Source: Papio anubis
Lineage: Eukaryota > Chordata > Mammalia > Primates > Cercopithecidae
Length of the DNA stretch: 64,000 nt
Reading direction: 5' to 3'
Assembly: GCF_008728515.1 (NCBI RefSeq)
Contig: NC_044984.1
Span: forward strand, 90,939,181-91,003,180
Positions 21,308-32,955 of the stretch are shown here, in pieces. The notes beneath the pieces were generated by a model. The model was not told the origin of the DNA. It saw only the letters and a program-made list of their open reading frames with translations, and made no database searches. The translations under genes were made by a program, and so were the position numbers. The stretch's first letter is position 1; each line of letters starts with the position of its first letter.

Positions 21308-21481
21308 GCTATATTTCCATTTTTCTCTTTCCTCCTTTTTATTCCTCTGGTCCTTCCTTCTTTTGTTTCCTCCTCGCTCTTGCCTTGTCCTCTTCCTCTT
21401 CTTACTTTTCCTTTTTTTTCCATCTCCTCTTTTTCTTTCCCTGCCATCCTTCATTGCCTTCCTCTTTTCTTTCTTTTCCAG
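21308..21481 (+). promoter_or_regulatory. Very long polypyrimidine tract before exon 6
   Basis: About 170 bases that are overwhelmingly C and T, with few purines, run directly into the ttcttttccag acceptor. It may act as an extended U2AF/PTB binding region; that role is inferred. Confidence 0.65.
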
Positions 21482-21558
21482 ACGTACCTTTAAGAGAAGG
21501 GACTAATGAATTCCCTGGAGCTCCGAAAGGGACCACAGGAATTCTTCCAATATTACAG
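21482..21558 (+). CDS. CFAP54: CFAP54 coding exon 6 of window (77 bases)
   Basis: The exon lies after a very long CT-rich tract (about 170 bases) ending ttcttttccag. AC completes the split Asp codon and 25 codons follow: VPLREGTNEFPGAPKGTTGI and LPILQ. The exon ends in phase 0 at cag|gtatta. The peptide is rich in Gly, Pro and Thr, so it is probably a loop between helical regions. At 77 bases it is the shortest exon in the window, and skipping it would shift the frame. Confidence 0.86.
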
Positions 21559-22441
21559 GTATTACTACATATTTAGAAAATTTAGGTGAAACATGAATTT
21601 TTATTTTCAAATAATATTAAATTTGTAAATGCATAATGGTTAATTGTAGAAATAATTTTGAATATTTAAAATTTGAGGATTATATGGTTTTATATATTGA
21701 GAACTATAGGGACATTTTTCTACCTTTTATGAAGAATATTGTAATGAAGCCCCATTATAATTTACTATTTCCTCATATGCTAGCTTAAGAAACAAAATAT
21801 TACTAGTATAGATAAAACTCACCTTCTCTGCTAACCTCTCTTGATCACCTTGCCTTTCCCCTACCTAGGAGTAACCCCTGTCCTCAATAATAATGTCTTC
21901 AAGATATTTGTATAAAAGATATTTATATAATACAGAGATGTAAATGACTTTTCTGGACTTTTAATAACATGCCACCACCCCTCACATTTATATTTGGGAG
22001 CCCTCTGAAATATAAGAATAAGTGCTAATTTTAAAAGTGTTATTTTATCTATTCTCTTCCATACTTGGTATAATAGATAAAGTCCTAAGAAATGGTACCA
22101 ATCAAATGCCATCATGAATGTACAGGAGGACTGTGGGGTCATTCTGAATTTACTTTCCAAATGCATGTTCCTCTTCTAATGCTAAGTTTCAGGGGATGCA
22201 AACTGCGTACTTTATGCTGTCTTGTGTCTTCTGAAGAGAGTTAGATTTGAGAAATCTTAAATTGAGAACAGAGACTGACTTGCATAAGAGATATGAGGTG
22301 GCATAATAGCTGTCTGCCAATGTTTTTCCCAGGGATCACTCACAGTGTCTGCTAAGTATGCAGCTTCCTATTTCTCACTCCAGACATGTGCAATCATAAC
22401 TTCAGGTGTGAGATTCTTAAAAGTTCCTCCGGTAGATTTTT

Positions 22442-22735
22442 TTTTTTTTTTTTGGGGCGGAGCCTTGCTCTGCTGCCCAGGCTGGAGTGCAGTGGTGCGA
22501 TCTCAGCTCACTGCAACCGCTGCCTCCCGGGTTCAAGCGAGTCTCCTGACTCAGCCTCCCAAGTAGCTGGGACTACAGGTGTGTGCCACCACACCTGGCT
22601 AATTTTTTGTATTTTTAGTGGAGATGGGGTTTCACCATGTTAGCCAGGATGGTCTCGATCTCCTGACCTCGTGATCTGCCCACTTCAGCTTCCCAACGTG
22701 CTGGGATTACAGGTGTGAGCCATCGCGCCCAGCCT
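22442..22735 (-). mobile_element. Alu inside a MER5-like relic
   Basis: Full reverse-complement dimer. A 15-base target duplication with one mismatch (ctccggtagattttt / ctctggtagattttt) is at 22427-22441 and 22736-22750. The flanks (gtgagattcttaaaagttcc and gagtttgagaatcactgg) look like a MER5-type relic. Confidence 0.95.
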
Positions 22736-23164
22736 CTCTGGTAGATTTTTAAGGACATTAGAGTTTGAGAATCACTGGCTTATGGGCTAGCACTTATTCT
22801 CTGAGGCAGAGTAGGGCAGATATAGAAATCCTACTCATAGGTACAGAGTGCTAGATTTTGCCTTGAGAGAGAAATTTTCTGGCAATTAAAACCACTATAA
22901 GAAATGGATTTCTTTTAAGGTGGCAATTTTCCCACAACAAAGAAACAAGAGACCATTTATGAACTTTTGATATTATTATTTAAATAAGAAAAATGTACCC
23001 TCTCTGAAAGATGATTTATTACCATCTGCTGGGAAATCGTCAAAATAAATACAGAGAAGTCTGTGATGACAACAGTGTGAATTGTACCCCCTAAAGTTAT
23101 GCAATACACAATCTGCTCAGCTGTACTGCGCATATGGTAGACATAGTTTCTTTGGCATGGTCGA

Positions 23165-23375
23165 AGAGCGCAGCATTTGGTGTGGAAACCTGTGGTTGAG
23201 TTCGGACTCTGATATTGACTATTTGTGTGATTCTGAATGAATTATTTTGTCTTTTTGAGTATAAGTGTCCTCATCTGGAAAATTATAATAGTACCTATTC
23301 CACTGAGTTGTTATATAGTTTAAATGAGATATTTGTAATATGGAAACTAGTACCTGGCACATGATAGCTGCTGTT
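23165..23375 (+). mobile_element. MIR
   Basis: MIR pattern: gttcggactctgatattg, gtgtgattctgaatga, cctcatctggaaaatt, atagtacctattccac, acctggcacatgatag. Confidence 0.7.
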
Positions 23376-23763
23376 TTTTTGTTATGTCTTATGTAAAGCA
23401 CTGAATCTCAACTTAAGGTTTTTGACTCACTGAAAAGGGAATGGAGTTGGGGGGAAAAATGACAGTTTATTGTAAGGAGAATCCACAATTCATATGTTCA
23501 CCCAGCAGAATCTGTAGGTGGGATAAATTATATAACTTGCATATATACATGCTACTATTTAAAAATGTATGAGACACTATTGTGATTAAATGAAAGAAAA
23601 CTTATTTTAAAGTTTTGCTGAACACAGAGCATTTCTTTCTTCAACAAATGAGTTATAAAATTATAACTAATTTGTATCTACCTTATACTGGGCTATGTCA
23701 ACTAAAAGATTTTTAGTAAAACATTTAGCCCTATACCTGGAGCATGTTTTAGTTAAATGTTGA

Positions 23764-23838
23764 CTGTGATGAGGATGATGAAGATCATAAAGATGAAGAT
23801 GGTGGTGGTAGTGATGGTGATGATGATGATGATAGAAT
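23764..23838. repeat. (GAT)n-rich simple repeat
   Basis: Imperfect gat/ggt/gaa triplets ending in six clean gat units. Confidence 0.85.
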
Positions 23839-23885
23839 GTGAGTGTGTGGAGTCTTCAAAATTTTTTGATGTTCAAAAGATATCC

Positions 23886-24160
23886 TGGCTGGGCACGGAG
23901 GTTCACACCTGTAATCCCAGCACTTTGGGAGGCCGAGGTGGGCAGATCACTTAATATCAGAAGTTTGACACCAGCCTGGCCAACATGGCAAAACCCTGTC
24001 TTTACTAAAAATACAAAAATTAGCCAGGCGTTGTGGTGCCTGCCTGTAGTCCCAGCTACTTGGGAGGCTGAGGTGCAAGAATCACTTGAACCTGGGAGGC
24101 GGAGGTTGCAGTGAGCTGAGGTTGCACCACTGCACTCCAGCATGGACAACGAAGTGAGAC
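23886..24160 (+). mobile_element. Alu with microsatellite tail
   Basis: Full dimer from gctgggcacggagg. Its A-tail is replaced by the (CT)n/(AT)n tract that follows. The short flanking copies gatatcc / gatatct are consistent with a target duplication around both. Confidence 0.92.
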
Positions 24161-24164
24161 TCTG

Positions 24165-24199
<35 letters not shown>

Positions 24200-24262
24200 C
24201 TATATATCTATATATATATCTATATATCTATATATAGATATATAGATATATATATATGGATA
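24161..24262. repeat. (CT)n(TA)n microsatellite with palindromic core
   Basis: A (TC)n run is followed by tatatc/gatata units arranged as mirror halves around about 24232, so the strand can fold back on itself. Confidence 0.9.
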
Positions 24263-24640
24263 TCTTTAGAGACTTCTGTTTCTAGCAAAATGGCAAGATG
24301 ACTTGAACATCCTCCTGGGAGAAAACACTTAGAGATTTTGGACAGATTTGAACAAATATCCTCAAGCATGTTGCAGAGCTCATGAGAAAGTAAGGTAAAT
24401 CCCAGGGGCCAAAATAGAAAAGGGAACTGAAAACTAGCATGGTAAGTTTATGAGTGGATGCTGCAGTAGGTTGATGGGCATAGTTATTATACAAAGATGC
24501 TTAGTTTGTGACAACCATCCAGGGACGAGAGATGAGGCTTGGGCACATGAAAGATGGGAGTTAGAAAGGAGACTTGTACATAAAGTTAGAACCTACAAAA
24601 GATTATATCCTAGGAAAAGGTAGACTAGGAAAAAGTCTCT

Positions 24641-24957
24641 GGCCTGGGGGTGGTGGCTCACTCCTTTTATCCTAGCCCTTTGGGGAGGCCAAGGTGGGTG
24701 GATCGCTTGAGCCCAGAAGATTGAGACCAGCGGGGGCAATGTGGTGAAACCATGACTCTGCAAAAAAAATATAAAAATTAGCTGGGTTTGATGGCATGTG
24801 CCTGTAGTCCCAGCTACTTGGGAGGCTGAGGTGGGAGGATCACCTGAGTCTGGGAAATCAAGGCTGCAGTGAGCCAAGATCGTGCCACTGCACTCTATTC
24901 TAGGCTGGAGTGAGACCCTGTTGCATAACAAAACAAGACAAGACAAAAAACCCTCCC
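24641..24957 (+). mobile_element. Alu, old and diverged
   Basis: Dimer from ggcctgggggtggtggctca to an (AAGAC)/(A)n tail. Divergence and the lcgcttgagcccag-type middle suggest an AluJ copy. Confidence 0.9.
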
Positions 24958-25204
24958 CAAAACCAAAAAATCCTGCCTCTGCCTATGTATATAAGGAGAT
25001 ACCTCAACTTGGGTAGTGAGAAGAGGAGTGGATAGGAGAAAATTCCTCCTCCTAATGATTTATAATCTTGGGACCTGCCCTCAAGTAGGTTTTTAATTTG
25101 AATTTACACTACTTGGGTTACTTAAGAACCTTCCTGAGCCTGCAATTCTTGAATGTGTGTGTGTGTGTTTGCGTGTGTGTATGTATGTATCGTGTAAAAT
25201 TGTT

Positions 25205-25500
25205 TATATTCTAGGAATGCCAGGATGATTTAACACTGGAAATATATAGTGCAATACATTGCATTAGCTGATGAAAGGAAAACATGTGACTGCTTCACTT
25301 AGACAAAGAGATGCAAAAAAAGCATTTGATAATATTCAACAACCATCTTCTTTAAAAACAACCATCCTTAAAAAAATAACTCTTAGTAGTTAGGAATATA
25401 CAAGAACCTCTGTATCTAATAAAGGGTGTCATCCAAAGACCTTGAGTAAATGGTAAAAGATTAAAAGCAGCCCTTTAATAGTGGTGTAACCACATAAAGA
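25205..25500 (+). mobile_element. L1 ORF2 fragment
   Basis: It reads as the plus-strand reverse transcriptase region (ctaggaatgccaggatgatt, tgcaaaaaaagcatttgata, atattcaacaacc, taataaagggtgtcatcc), broken by frameshifts. Confidence 0.75.
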
Positions 25501-25605
25501 TATCTGTCATTCTTCTGTTCAGCATGTCCTGGAAGTCTTAGACAGATAAGTAAAAAAAGAAAGCAGAGAAAAGGTGTAAGAACTGTAAAGAAAGTATCAA
25601 CTTTG

Positions 25606-25916
25606 GGCTGGGCATGGTGGCTCACGCCTGTAATCCCAGCACTTTTGGAGGCCGACGCGGGTGGATCACCTGAGGTCAGGAGTTCGAGACAAGCCTGACT
25701 TACATGGAGAAGCCCTGTGTCTACTAAAAATACAAAATTAGCTGGGCGTGGTGGCGCATGCCTGTTATTCCAGCTACTTGGGAGGCTGAGGCAGGAGAAT
25801 TGCTTGAACCTGGGAGGTGGAGGTTGCAGTGAGCTGAGATCATGCCATTGCACTCCAGTCTGGGCAACAAGAGTGTAACTACATCTCAAAAAAAAAAAAA
25901 AAAAAAAAATAAAAAA
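25606..25916 (+). mobile_element. Alu
   Basis: Full dimer with a long A-tail. A 16-base target duplication with one mismatch (gaaagtatcaactttg / gaaactatcaactttg) is at 25590-25605 and 25917-25932. Confidence 0.96.
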
Positions 25917-25985
25917 GAAACTATCAACTTTGTGCTTATTCACAGACAAGTACAATACATTGCAGCATATTTAGTAATAGTAATC

Positions 25986-26285
25986 TTTTTTGTTGTTGTT
26001 TTTTGAAACAGGGTCTCACTGTCACCCAGGCTGGAGTGCAGTGGCATGATCAGGGCTCACTGCAGCCTCCACCTCCCGGGTTGAAGTGATTCGCATGCTT
26101 CAGTCTCCCAAGTAGCTGGCACTACAGGTCCTCACCATCATGTCCGACTAATTTTTGTATTTTTTGGTAGAGACATGGTTTCAGAGTGTTGACCAGGCTG
26201 GTCTTGAACTCCTGACTTCAGGTGATCCGCCTGCCTTGACCTCCCCAAGTGCTGGGGTTACAGGCGTGAGCCACTGCTCCTGGCC
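25986..26285 (-). mobile_element. Alu
   Basis: Full reverse-complement dimer. A 15-base target duplication with one mismatch (ttagtaatagtaatc / ttagaaatagtaatc) is at 25971-25985 and 26286-26300. Confidence 0.95.
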
Positions 26286-26301
26286 TTAGAAATAGTAATC
26301 T

Positions 26302-27150
26302 AAATGTCCATTGGCAGAAGAGTGGATAAATTGTGATATATTCCTCCAAGTAATACCATTTCATTGTAGCTATGAGGATGAATGAACTGGAGTAGGCTTG
26401 TACTAAAGTAAACTTGGCATCATTTCAATTCCCTTCTATAATTACCTTCGCATTATAGGGGGGGAACCTGGAACTATATTTCCAGTGTCTCATTTCTGTA
26501 CAGTTTTAAATTAGTCTTCCAATGAGGGGCATTTGCATGAATCTGTAATGCAGAAGAGAAGAGATAGTTCTTAATCCACAGTGTCAGATGGATGATATGA
26601 GTTTACCAGGCATGCTGAGCAAACTCTTGGAATTCACCTGCTTCAGTGTAATAGGTGCTTGAGGTTGTTGTCAGCTACCTTCTAGAGTCTTAGGTTCACA
26701 GAGGCTTCTGAGCAAACTCTTGAGAATCACATGAAGCAAAATTGTCACTGGCACCTTTCTTGATCTTGGCTCTTCCATGCCTTGCAATGGTGATGAACAC
26801 CTCTAATTCTGTGTATTAAGTCTTCTTTTGCTTGAAATATGTAGAGTAGTTTTGCGTTCATAACCAATCCCTGACTGACCCATTGAGTTACATATACCAG
26901 CAGGAATAAGTTTCAACAACATATGGTTGAGTTTTAAAAGGAGCCTACAGAATTTTATAAGAAAGAATTAAAAATATGCAAAGTGATATTGCATATGGTT
27001 AAGGATACATATACATGTAGTAAAAGTTTAAAAACATGCAAAAATAGTAAAACCAAATTCAAGGACAGTGGCTACCTCTCAGAGGAGTGGCACTGTGGAC
27101 AGTTATATAGGGGATTTAAATTACATGCATATATCTGTATGCTTTATTTC
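26302..27150 (+). mobile_element. Ancient L1 3'-region pieces
   Basis: 26302-26385 (aatgtccattggcagaagag, tggataaattgtgatata) and 26907-27150 (agtttcaacaacatatgg, gacagtggctacctctcag) match the 3' region of old L1M/HAL1-type elements. The intervening 26390-26900 is not recognised. Confidence 0.55.
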
Positions 27151-27725
27151 CTTAAAAAATCTGGAAAAATATGGAAAATTTGAAAGTTTGGACAAAACTG
27201 GTTGCTTTTTATATTATTCTCTATATTTGCCTCTCTGTGAGAATGATTACATTAAAAAGCATTTAGTTTTTGAAAATCATTATGTAGACTAATATAGACT
27301 GTTGGGTTGATGGACTCTAAATTTCTAGTCTGAGATTCTGAAATTGTTTTTAAAAATGCTTTTCAAATTAGATATGTGAAAGTGACAAACTATGTGAACT
27401 CTGTTTTAAAAATTTACCTGTATTTGGTACAATCAGAATTTTGCAAACCATAAGTGGAAGTTCTATGTATTAATACATGTTTGTGAAAGGCTTAATTTGT
27501 ATCTGGAAAAATGGTGAAATTTATTTATTATTTTCACCCATATTGATAGCACTCCATATTTAGTCACAGATAAATACATTTACTTAGAAACATAAGATTG
27601 TTAATGTTAGATAGACTATTTAAATTTCTGTTATATGGTTTTGAATTATTGTCAAAAATTGGAAATGTTGCATTTGATTTTCCCTTAAGTTTTATTTTTC
27701 TTTTTTGTTTATAAAATAATTTTAG

Positions 27726-27854
27726 AAAAATCCTGTGGAACAGTTACTTTTTGCTTATAAACTTCTTGACAAAGCAATCGGTGGAATAAATTTGAATTGC
27801 ATGTTAACCTCTTTGCCAAATGGATCATCAGTAATTGACCACTGCTATGCCAAG
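27726..27854 (+). CDS. CFAP54: CFAP54 coding exon 7 of window
   Basis: The acceptor tgtttataaaataattttag is AT-rich with a weak pyrimidine tract. Forty-three codons in phase 0 read KNPVEQLLFAYKLLDKAIGG and on to VIDHCYAK. The donor aag|gtaaga is strong. The exon length is a multiple of three. The LLFAYKLLDKAI stretch looks like one helix of an alpha solenoid. The next exon follows after only 365 bases. Confidence 0.87.
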
Positions 27855-28219
27855 GTAAGAATAGAAAAGTCTTAAATTAGATTGAAGTTTTACTTAACTG
27901 GGAAGAGGACTGGCCTTGAAAGTAGGTAATTAAAGCATGACTTGTAGTGGCTTACCTCTCATAGGCCAGAAATATATTTCCCTCTTCCCAGAAGAGATCT
28001 AGGAGAGTGAGGAGTCTTTGAATTTGTTAATGAAGAGGACACTAATGAATTCTAAGGGCATATTTATTAGTGTTTAAGCTAACTGCAAAGGGCTAAGAAG
28101 TGAGCAGGATGTAATGGTTAAAAATAAGATGATGATAACTTGAGTGATAATAGTATACAGCTGTTTTTGTGTGTTTTGATAACCATATTTCTTTTTATTT
28201 CAACTCTGTTGGACCAAAG
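27855..28219 (+). other. 365-bp intron between exons 7 and 8
   Basis: Short intron with no interspersed repeat that I recognise. It begins with a strong gtaaga donor. Confidence 0.8.
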
Positions 28220-28346
28220 CGTACCCACCATATAGATGGAGATACTTACAAACCACTTGCCTCAAATAGTTTCATGATGGATTTGCATCTTGAACTAATT
28301 CAAGCTCAGCATCGAATAGCTGTTGTGCTTCTGGACAAATTGCAAG
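28220..28346 (+). CDS. CFAP54: CFAP54 coding exon 8 of window
   Basis: The acceptor is AG at 28218-28219 (ggaccaaag), with the pyrimidine tract lying further upstream (tttctttttatttcaactctgttgg), so this is a somewhat weak site. It reads 42 codons, RTHHIDGDTYKPLASNSFMM and on to VVLLDKLQ, and then one base of a split codon before gtagta. The phase connects exactly with exons 7 and 9. The sequence DLHLELIQAQHRIAVVLLDKLQ is a clear amphipathic helix. An ATG 51 bases upstream keeps the frame open into the intron, but there is no reason to use it. Confidence 0.86.
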
Positions 28347-28939
28347 GTAGTAGTTATTAAAGCAAGTAACTATTCTGAATCAATTTTAAGTCAGACTCCA
28401 GTATAGAATCAATTTAATTTGAAAACTGTGTTCTTGTCGACTGACATTTTCAGATAAATTTCATTTTTTTCTACTTTCCTAATTAATATCAATAAAAACA
28501 TGATTAAATCTTTCCTTATTGCTTTACACTTTGCATATTAAATCAGTTAGTTTTTAAGAAGATCTTAAAAAGTTTAATTAATTATGTTTGTTTGTGTTAT
28601 AGTAAATTAAGTTTTGTTGATTCAACCAAGCAAATATTTATTGAGTACCTACTAAAATCCAGGCATCATATTAGGCTAGGTACAAATAAGACAGTCTCTA
28701 CTTTTGAGCTTCTAGATAAGTAAGCCAACTATATCAGTTGAGATTGATACATTTTGTAATAGGGGTGGGCTCAAAGTATTACGGGCACACAGAAATATCT
28801 ATATCAAATAAGAAAGTCAGGGATGAGTTCCTGGAAGGGATGTGTAAAGCATTCAAATCATATTGTATGTAGAGCTACATAGATTTATTCAAATCCTGGT
28901 TAATTTAAGAGTGGGCAATGTAGACACACTGCTGATTAG

Positions 28940-29620
28940 TGTAGGAAGATGAAAAAATATTCATACTGAATTCTAGCCAATTCAAGAAGATAAGAAAAAT
29001 AAAGATATAAGGATTAGAAAAGAAGAAACAAAACTGTTATTTCCAGATTATGGTGATTGTCTACCTAGAAAATGCAAAAGAAACTATCAGTATGAACAAA
29101 AATAATAATATATAATATATAACATGTAATATATAATATGTAATTTCTATAGGACAGCAACAAACAGTTAGCAAATATAATAAAAAGACAACTTTTTTAA
29201 TCAATAAAAACTGTAAGGTACCAAGGGATCCAATCTAACCAAAGAGCTACAAGTATGCAAAAAATTTTAAGACTTTACTGAAAAATGTTAAAGAATATAA
29301 ATGAAGGTAGATTGTGTTTATTGATAAGAAGACCAAATAATCAGAAAGATTATTCTGATTTCAGTTTTCTTCAAATAGATCTATAGACTCAATGCAGTTT
29401 CAATAAAAATTCCAGTAGGATTTTTTTTTTGGTAGATCTTTACAATCTTTTTACAAAATGTAGGTAGAAGACATAAATAGCTAAGACATTCCTGAAGGAA
29501 AAAAATCAGGTGAGTGTAGGGGATCTTGCTCTAATGTAATTCAAGGTTTATTTCAAAGTAATAGAATACCTCATATTCATTGGATAATTGGATATCCATA
29601 TGGATAAAACCAAATTAACT
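28940..29620 (+). mobile_element. L1 ORF2 fragment, degraded
   Basis: Patterns such as taaggtaccaagggatccaa, gactcaatgcagtttcaat and aaattccagtagga follow the plus-strand middle of L1 ORF2. No long frame remains. Confidence 0.65.
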
Positions 29621-29689
29621 GTGGTAAACTGTTCCCTCCAACTTTTTGTTTAACAATTTTTGAGCCTTCAGTAAGTTGAAAGAATAGTG

Positions 29690-30600
29690 TAGTGACCATC
29701 CACATAACCTTCACCTAAATCTACCGATCACGACATTTTGCCACATTTATTGTCTTTCTCTTTACATGCACATATAAATACATATATTTGTATATCTACG
29801 TATATACATCTATAGATGTATATACCTATGATATCAATATATTATGTATGTGTAGAGATATATACATATACATGCACATATCCATACGCTGAGAAGTCGC
29901 AGACATTATGATGTATTTTAGCCCTAAAAACTTTAGTATTTATCACTTAATGATGAGGGCATTCTCTCAAATAACCATAATACCATTATCACTCTGAAGA
30001 AAGGTAACACTGATACAAAATATTATTGATTATACAGTCAATTATTTTTCGGCATCCAATTGATCATTTGTTTACTTTTATGTAATATGATTTTGGTGTC
30101 TTGTCTAAGAACTCCTTACCTAACCCCAGATCATGAAGATTTTCTTACATTTTCTTCTAAATGTTTTATAGTTTTACATTTTTAATTGGCATATAGTAAT
30201 TGTACATATTTATGGGATACATGCAGAATTTAGCATGTGCATACAATGTACAAAACTCAACCCAGGGTAATTAGAATATTTATCATCTCAAACATTTATC
30301 AGTTATTTGTGTTGAGAACATCTCAAATCTTCTAGCTATTTTGAAATGTAAGATAAATTATTGTTAACTATAGCCACCCTATTGTCCTATTGAACACTAG
30401 AACTTTTTTCTTCTATTTAACAATATGTTTGTACTCATTAAGCAATCTCTCATTATCCCGCCACCCCCAATCCCTTCCCAGCCTCTGGTAACTGTCATTC
30501 GACTCTCTACCTCCATGAGATAAACTTTATTTTTTAGCTCTCACATATGTCTGAGAACATGCTCTATTATGCATCTAATTTTCAGATTGCCATAATTGTT
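29690..30600 (-). mobile_element. L1 3' UTR, minus orientation
   Basis: The clearest part (30170-30560) is the reverse complement of an L1M/L1P 3' UTR: attgtacatatttatggg, attgttaactatagccac, cctctggtaactgtcatt, ctctacctccatgagata. The part before 30110 is AT-rich and less certain. Confidence 0.7.
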
Positions 30601-31315
30601 CCCAAATATCCTTTTTGGGGAAAATGGGTTTTATTTAAAATGATCTAGGAAGTAATCAAAAATCACTTATTGCATTTGGTTGTTGTATTCTTCCTTAATC
30701 TAGAATAACTCCTCCAACTTCTTTTTTTTCTTTCATAACGTTGATATTTTTGAAGACATGTTCCACAATCTGATCTTTCCTAGTAGTTTCCTCATGACCA
30801 TGCAGGTGATGCTGTTTATATCCCATTGTATCACATTAGATTGCACAGATTGGCCATTTGTTTTATCATTGGTGAGGCAAAGTGCTATCGTTTTATTAAG
30901 CTGATATCTGCCAGATCTCTGCATTGTAAATGTCCCTCTCCCCTTTGTAGTGAAAAACTAATTGGTGCTGTTGGTGATGTAGGAATGAATATCTTGTTCC
31001 CCAACAGACTTTCACCCAATGATCTTACTCTCCGTTGGTGAACCTTCCTGAATTAATTGTTACAGTGTTTGTACGTGATGATTTTCTAATTGAATTATTC
31101 CTTCTAGATTTATTTGGTAACATTCTTTTGTAAACAAGAGCTGTCCCCACTTTGCCTCTTTTAATTTTTTGAGTAACACTATGGATCAGATTCCTTTTTT
31201 ACTAATCTTTTAAAGTCACTTGCCATCATTGTTCTTTGTGATGCTTAAAGTCGTAAATTTTGCCAGTGGGAGGGAGGCCCTTCATACTGGATCCTGTGTT
31301 CCTTTGATATGTCCC

Positions 31316-31670
31316 TGATATGGTTTGGCTGTGTCCCCACCTGAATCTCATCTTGAATTCCCACATGTTGTGGGAGGGACCTGGTTGGAGGTAATTGAAT
31401 AATGGGGGCAAGTCTTTCCCGTGCTGTTCTCATGATAGCGAATAAGTCTCACAAGATCTGATGGTTTTATAAAGAGGAGTTCCCCTCCACAAGTTCTCTC
31501 TCTGCCTGCTGCCATCCATGTGAGATGTGACTTGCTCCTCTTTGCCTTCTGCCATGATTGTGAGGCTTCACTAGCCACATGGAACTGTAAGTCCATTAAA
31601 TCCTTTTTCCTGTATAAATTACCCAGTCTCAGGTATGTCTCTATCAGCAGCATGAAAACACACTAATATA
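31316..31670 (+). mobile_element. Solo MaLR LTR (MST/THE1 type)
   Basis: From tgatatggtttggctgtgtc through gttgtgggagggacctgg and aaattacccagtctcaggta to cacactaatata. The length (355 bases) is normal for one LTR, and I see no internal region attached. Confidence 0.85.
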
Positions 31671-31893
31671 GTCCCCATTATTCTTTGAGATTTTTTTTTG
31701 CTTTCTCTACAACAAAATATTCTAGACTTATCTTTTGCTTTCTCTACCCCCAGATCTGGAATAAGCTATTTTTCCAATGATATTTGGTACCTTTTGGTAG
31801 GAAATGGTATTTAGAAACCAAGATCTGTAAGCTAAGAGTGCTCATTGCTATTGGGATGTCAATGGCTCCTTTTAGTAGCTAGAGCTAAGAAAT

Positions 31894-31924
31894 ACACACA
31901 CACACACACACATATATACATATA

Positions 31925-31956
<32 letters not shown>

Positions 31957-31968
31957 TGTATATATATT
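31894..31968. repeat. (CA)n(TA)n(TG)n microsatellite
   Basis: A run of ca units, a short ta centre and a run of tg units, so the two arms are complementary to each other. Confidence 0.92.
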
Positions 31969-31987
31969 TAAATCACAAGTTCTTTTT

Positions 31988-32276
31988 TTTTTTTTGAGAT
32001 GGAGTCTCACTCTGTTGCCCAGGCTGGAGTGCAGTGATGTGATCTCGGCTCTCTGCAACCTTGGCCTCCTGGGTTCAAGCAATTCTCCTGCCTTAGCTTC
32101 CCAAGTAGCTGGGTCTACAGGCATATGCCAACATGTCCCACTAATTTTTGTACTTTTAGTGGAGATGGGGTTTCACCATGTTGGCCAGGCTGATTTCAAA
32201 CTCCTGACCTCAAGTGATCTGCCTGCCTAGGACTCCCAAAGTGCTGGGATTACAGTTGTGAGCCACTGCGCCTGAC
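31988..32276 (-). mobile_element. Alu
   Basis: Full reverse-complement dimer. A 14-base target duplication (cacaagttcttttt) is at 31974-31987 and 32277-32290. Confidence 0.96.
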
Positions 32277-32628
32277 CACAAGTTCTTTTTGGTATCTCCA
32301 ATTCTAACACTAAAAGGTTTCTCCTCACCTTCTCCATTTTTGTATTTTCCTTCTCCCATATTGAGCATTCTGGTTCCTAACAACATCAATGTAATTACTC
32401 ATTTGTTTTATCCTGGCAAATTAACAGAGTACTTTCAAAATTATTAAACCAATACTGCTATTAAAAACTTACTAAGTAAATTAAGGATTTATTTGCAGTT
32501 CATTTTGTCTCTAGAAAATATCATACATCAGAGAACTATGTCCAAATTTACTTGAATTAATTTGATTTTTAGATTTTTTGTCAATTTGATATGGACTTGT
32601 GACTGCTTTTTTTGTATTTGCATTCTGT

Positions 32629-32955
32629 GGTGTTTTTTATTTTTATTTTTTATTTTATTTTATTTTTTTGAGACAGTCTCACTCTGTCACCCAGGCTGGA
32701 GTGCAGTGATGTGATTTCAGCTCACTGTGACCTCTGCCTCCAAGGTTCAAGTAATTCTCCTGCTTCAGCCTCTCAAGTAGCTGGGACTACAGGCGTGTGC
32801 CACCACACCTGGCTAATTTTTGTATTTTTTTTAAAGTAGAGATGGGGTTTTGCCATGTTGACCAGGCTGGTCTCGGAACTCCCGACCTCAAATGATCTGT
32901 CTTCCTTGGCTTCCCAAAGTGCTGGTATTACAGGTGTGAGCCACTATGCCCTGCC
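32629..32955 (-). mobile_element. Alu
   Basis: Full reverse-complement dimer after a (TTTTA)n tail. Target duplication tgcattctgt at 32619-32628 and 32956-32965. Confidence 0.95.

Larger units (their letters stand above)
13932..21481 (+). other. Intron between exons 5 and 6
   Basis: It contains Alus at 14150, 14552, 15656, 18463, 20102 and 20753, an L2 end (about 14897-15003), a MER5-like piece (15486-15640), a Tigger-like piece (17591-17740), a medium-reiterated repeat split by an Alu and an L1 (18240-19265), an LTR-like stretch (about 19300-19890) and a long CT tract before exon 6. The stretch 16000-17070 resembles ancient repeats that I cannot name. Confidence 0.72.
21559..27725 (+). other. 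Intron between exons 6 and 7
   Basis: It contains Alus at 22442, 23886, 24641, 25606 and 25986, a MIR (about 23165-23375), simple repeats at 23764 and 24160-24262, and old plus-strand L1 pieces (about 25205-25500, 26302-26385, 26907-27150). I recognise nothing in 21559-22400 or 27300-27725. Confidence 0.72.

Noticed and set aside
25461..25955. Open frame of 164 codons on the minus strand
   Set aside because: It is the reverse of the Alu at 25606-25916 plus L1 flank.
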